Below are positions 13,030 to 13,917 of a DNA stretch of 13,917 nt, one piece after another. The position numbers and the translations under genes were made by a program. Origin of the DNA: Oscillospiraceae bacterium (lineage in GTDB: Bacteria > Bacillota > Clostridia > Oscillospirales > Ruminococcaceae); NCBI GenBank assembly GCA_022792755.1, contig JAAWBP010000011.1, positions 1 to 13,917 on the forward strand, in the 5' to 3' direction. Positions within the stretch are counted from its first letter, which is position 1, and each line of letters opens with the position of its first letter. Below the pieces are notes generated by a model. That model saw only the letters and a program-made list of their open reading frames with translations, did not search any database and had not been told where the DNA came from.

Positions 13030-13917
13030 ATGCAGACCATTCAAACACCATTTTATCAGCTGGAGGTCGGAGGGGCGGAAGGGTTCCTCGTCTACCGCGG
13101 GAAGGATCTCGCCGCCCGCGCGCTGAAAGGCCCTGTCTTTGAACTGGACGGCACCCCGCTTCCGCCGGAATTTTCGAAGGTTTCCCTCCTCTCTGAAGAA
13201 AAACTCAACGGCAATGTGACAGAATACCGGTTCGGCGCGGCCTATGCCGCTCACCCGGAGGTCACCCTCACCCTAGTCGCTCGGACGGCGGAAGGATCGC
13301 CGGTCCTCAAATTCAGATATGCCCTGACCGGGGACGGAAGCCACCGGCTGACCAAATCGAACGGAGAAATGCTCCATTACTGCGCCCTTTCCCTGGCGGA
13401 AGAGGACGCGCTGACCGAAGTGCGTTTCTCCGAATTCAACGAGCTGACCCACAGCTTCTGCATGAATGAGGTTCCGGTTGAGGAACATTGCTTTAAACAT
13501 CGTTTTGATGCAATGGGCCCTCTGCTCGCCGGATCGGACGGAAAGGAGAGCTTCCTGCTCGCCTACGAACACGGCTCGCAGTATCCCGACGCCTTTCTCC
13601 ACTATTGCTTCACCCCGGAACGGGGGGTGATCCTCGCGGCAAAGAAGGGGAACTACACCGCCGGGACAGTAATTTCAGACCGTCCTTTTGAAACGGTTTG
13701 GTTCGATTTCGGTACAGTCGAAGGCGGCATCGACGAACTGGCTGCCGCCTTCCGGGAGTTCCAGCTCAAATATGCCACCCTGAACCTGGAGAGCCGGAAG
13801 CCTTACATCTTTTACAATACCTGGAATTACCAGGAGCGGAACAAGTGGTGGAACCGGAAGGCCTACCTCGCCGACATGGATGAAGCCCGGATGCTCGAAG
13901 AGATCGAGACCGCCCAC
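13030..13917 (+). CDS. GH36-type alpha-galactosidase, N-terminal part (runs off the window)
   Basis: The open frame starts at ATG 13030, with AAAGGAG (13014-13020) 9 nt upstream, and continues without a stop to the window edge (296 codons). The first 250 or so residues look like the all-beta N-terminal domain of clan GH-D enzymes. PYIFYNTWNYQERNKWW begins at residue 258 and corresponds to the first strand of the catalytic barrel in GH36 alpha-galactosidases (usual pattern P-x-x-x-NTW). The catalytic Asp residues lie beyond the window, so activity cannot be judged. There is no signal peptide; it should act in the cytoplasm on melibiose- or raffinose-type or galactomannan-derived oligosaccharides. 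Codon use resembles that of the GH95 and GH51 genes, and the GalM gene nearby fits its product. I see no convincing promoter in 12908-13029. Confidence 0.82.
   Translation, partial: MQTIQTPFYQLEVGGAEGFLVYRGKDLAARALKGPVFELDGTPLPPEFSKVSLLSEEKLNGNVTEYRFGAAYAAHPEVTLTLVARTAEGSPVLKFRYALTGDGSHRLTKSNGEMLHYCALSLAEEDALTEVRFSEFNELTHSFCMNEVPVEEHCFKHRFDAMGPLLAGSDGKESFLLAYEHGSQYPDAFLHYCFTPERGVILAAKKGNYTAGTVISDRPFETVWFDFGTVEGGIDELAAAFREFQLKYATLNLESRKPYIFYNTWNYQERNKWWNRKAYLADMDEARMLEEIETAH

Noticed and set aside
1..13917. CRISPR array, tRNA, rRNA, integrase or transposase
   Set aside because: I saw no regularly spaced repeats, tRNA-like cloverleaf ends, rRNA signatures or mobile-element protein motifs on either strand.

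Overview
The window looks like chromosomal DNA of a fairly G+C-rich Firmicute, most likely a gut-type member of the Clostridia (Oscillospiraceae/Ruminococcaceae-like). The basis is protein flavour, strong AAGGAGG-type ribosome binding sites, GTG starts and sigma-A promoters with TGn extended -10 elements; no rRNA or marker gene fixes the taxon. I see no rRNA, tRNA, CRISPR array, transposase or phage gene.

Layout. (1) 1-911: a strong leftward promoter with a hairpin at the predicted RNA 5' end, firing out of the window, then a leftward YgjP/SprT-like zinc metallopeptidase. (2) 1012-6101: a leftward carbohydrate block. From its promoter it reads GH95 glycosidase, PfkB sugar kinase (3-nt gap) and, after a 159-nt gap, a GH51 alpha-L-arabinofuranosidase. 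The promoter (TTGACG-17-TAAGAT) carries a perfect 7+7 inverted repeat across its -35 region, a likely repressor site. (3) 6135-6776: rightward YbaK/EbsC-type deacylase, ending at a 19-bp perfect palindrome shared with a convergent gene. (4) 6780-8385: leftward P-loop nucleotide kinase-like protein and hemolysin III family membrane protein, separated by a 388-nt unexplained, hairpin-rich spacer. (5) 8505-9501: divergent rightward pair, a DUF6125-like protein and an 84-residue stand-alone FakA/YloV-like domain, closed by a textbook bidirectional terminator. (6) 9513-10677: leftward aldose 1-epimerase. (7) 10890-11989: leftward cysteine synthase with a near-consensus promoter, a palindromic operator candidate and a short-ORF-bearing leader. 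(8) 11990-12907: a rightward terminator with no gene in front of it, then uracil-DNA glycosylase. (9) 12908-13917: an 82-bp inverted-repeat structure and the 5' part of a GH36-type alpha-galactosidase that runs off the window.

How they fit together. GH51, GH95 and GH36 enzymes without visible signal peptides, plus an aldose epimerase and a PfkB kinase, suggest intracellular trimming of imported plant-type oligosaccharide side chains (arabinose, fucose/L-galactose, galactose) followed by entry of hexoses into glycolysis. The remaining genes are housekeeping: tRNA proofreading, cysteine synthesis and base-excision repair. No complete new system is evident. The most interesting items are non-coding: the 7338-7725 spacer, the cysK leader and divergent terminator region, the GH95 operator, and the stand-alone FakA-like domain.
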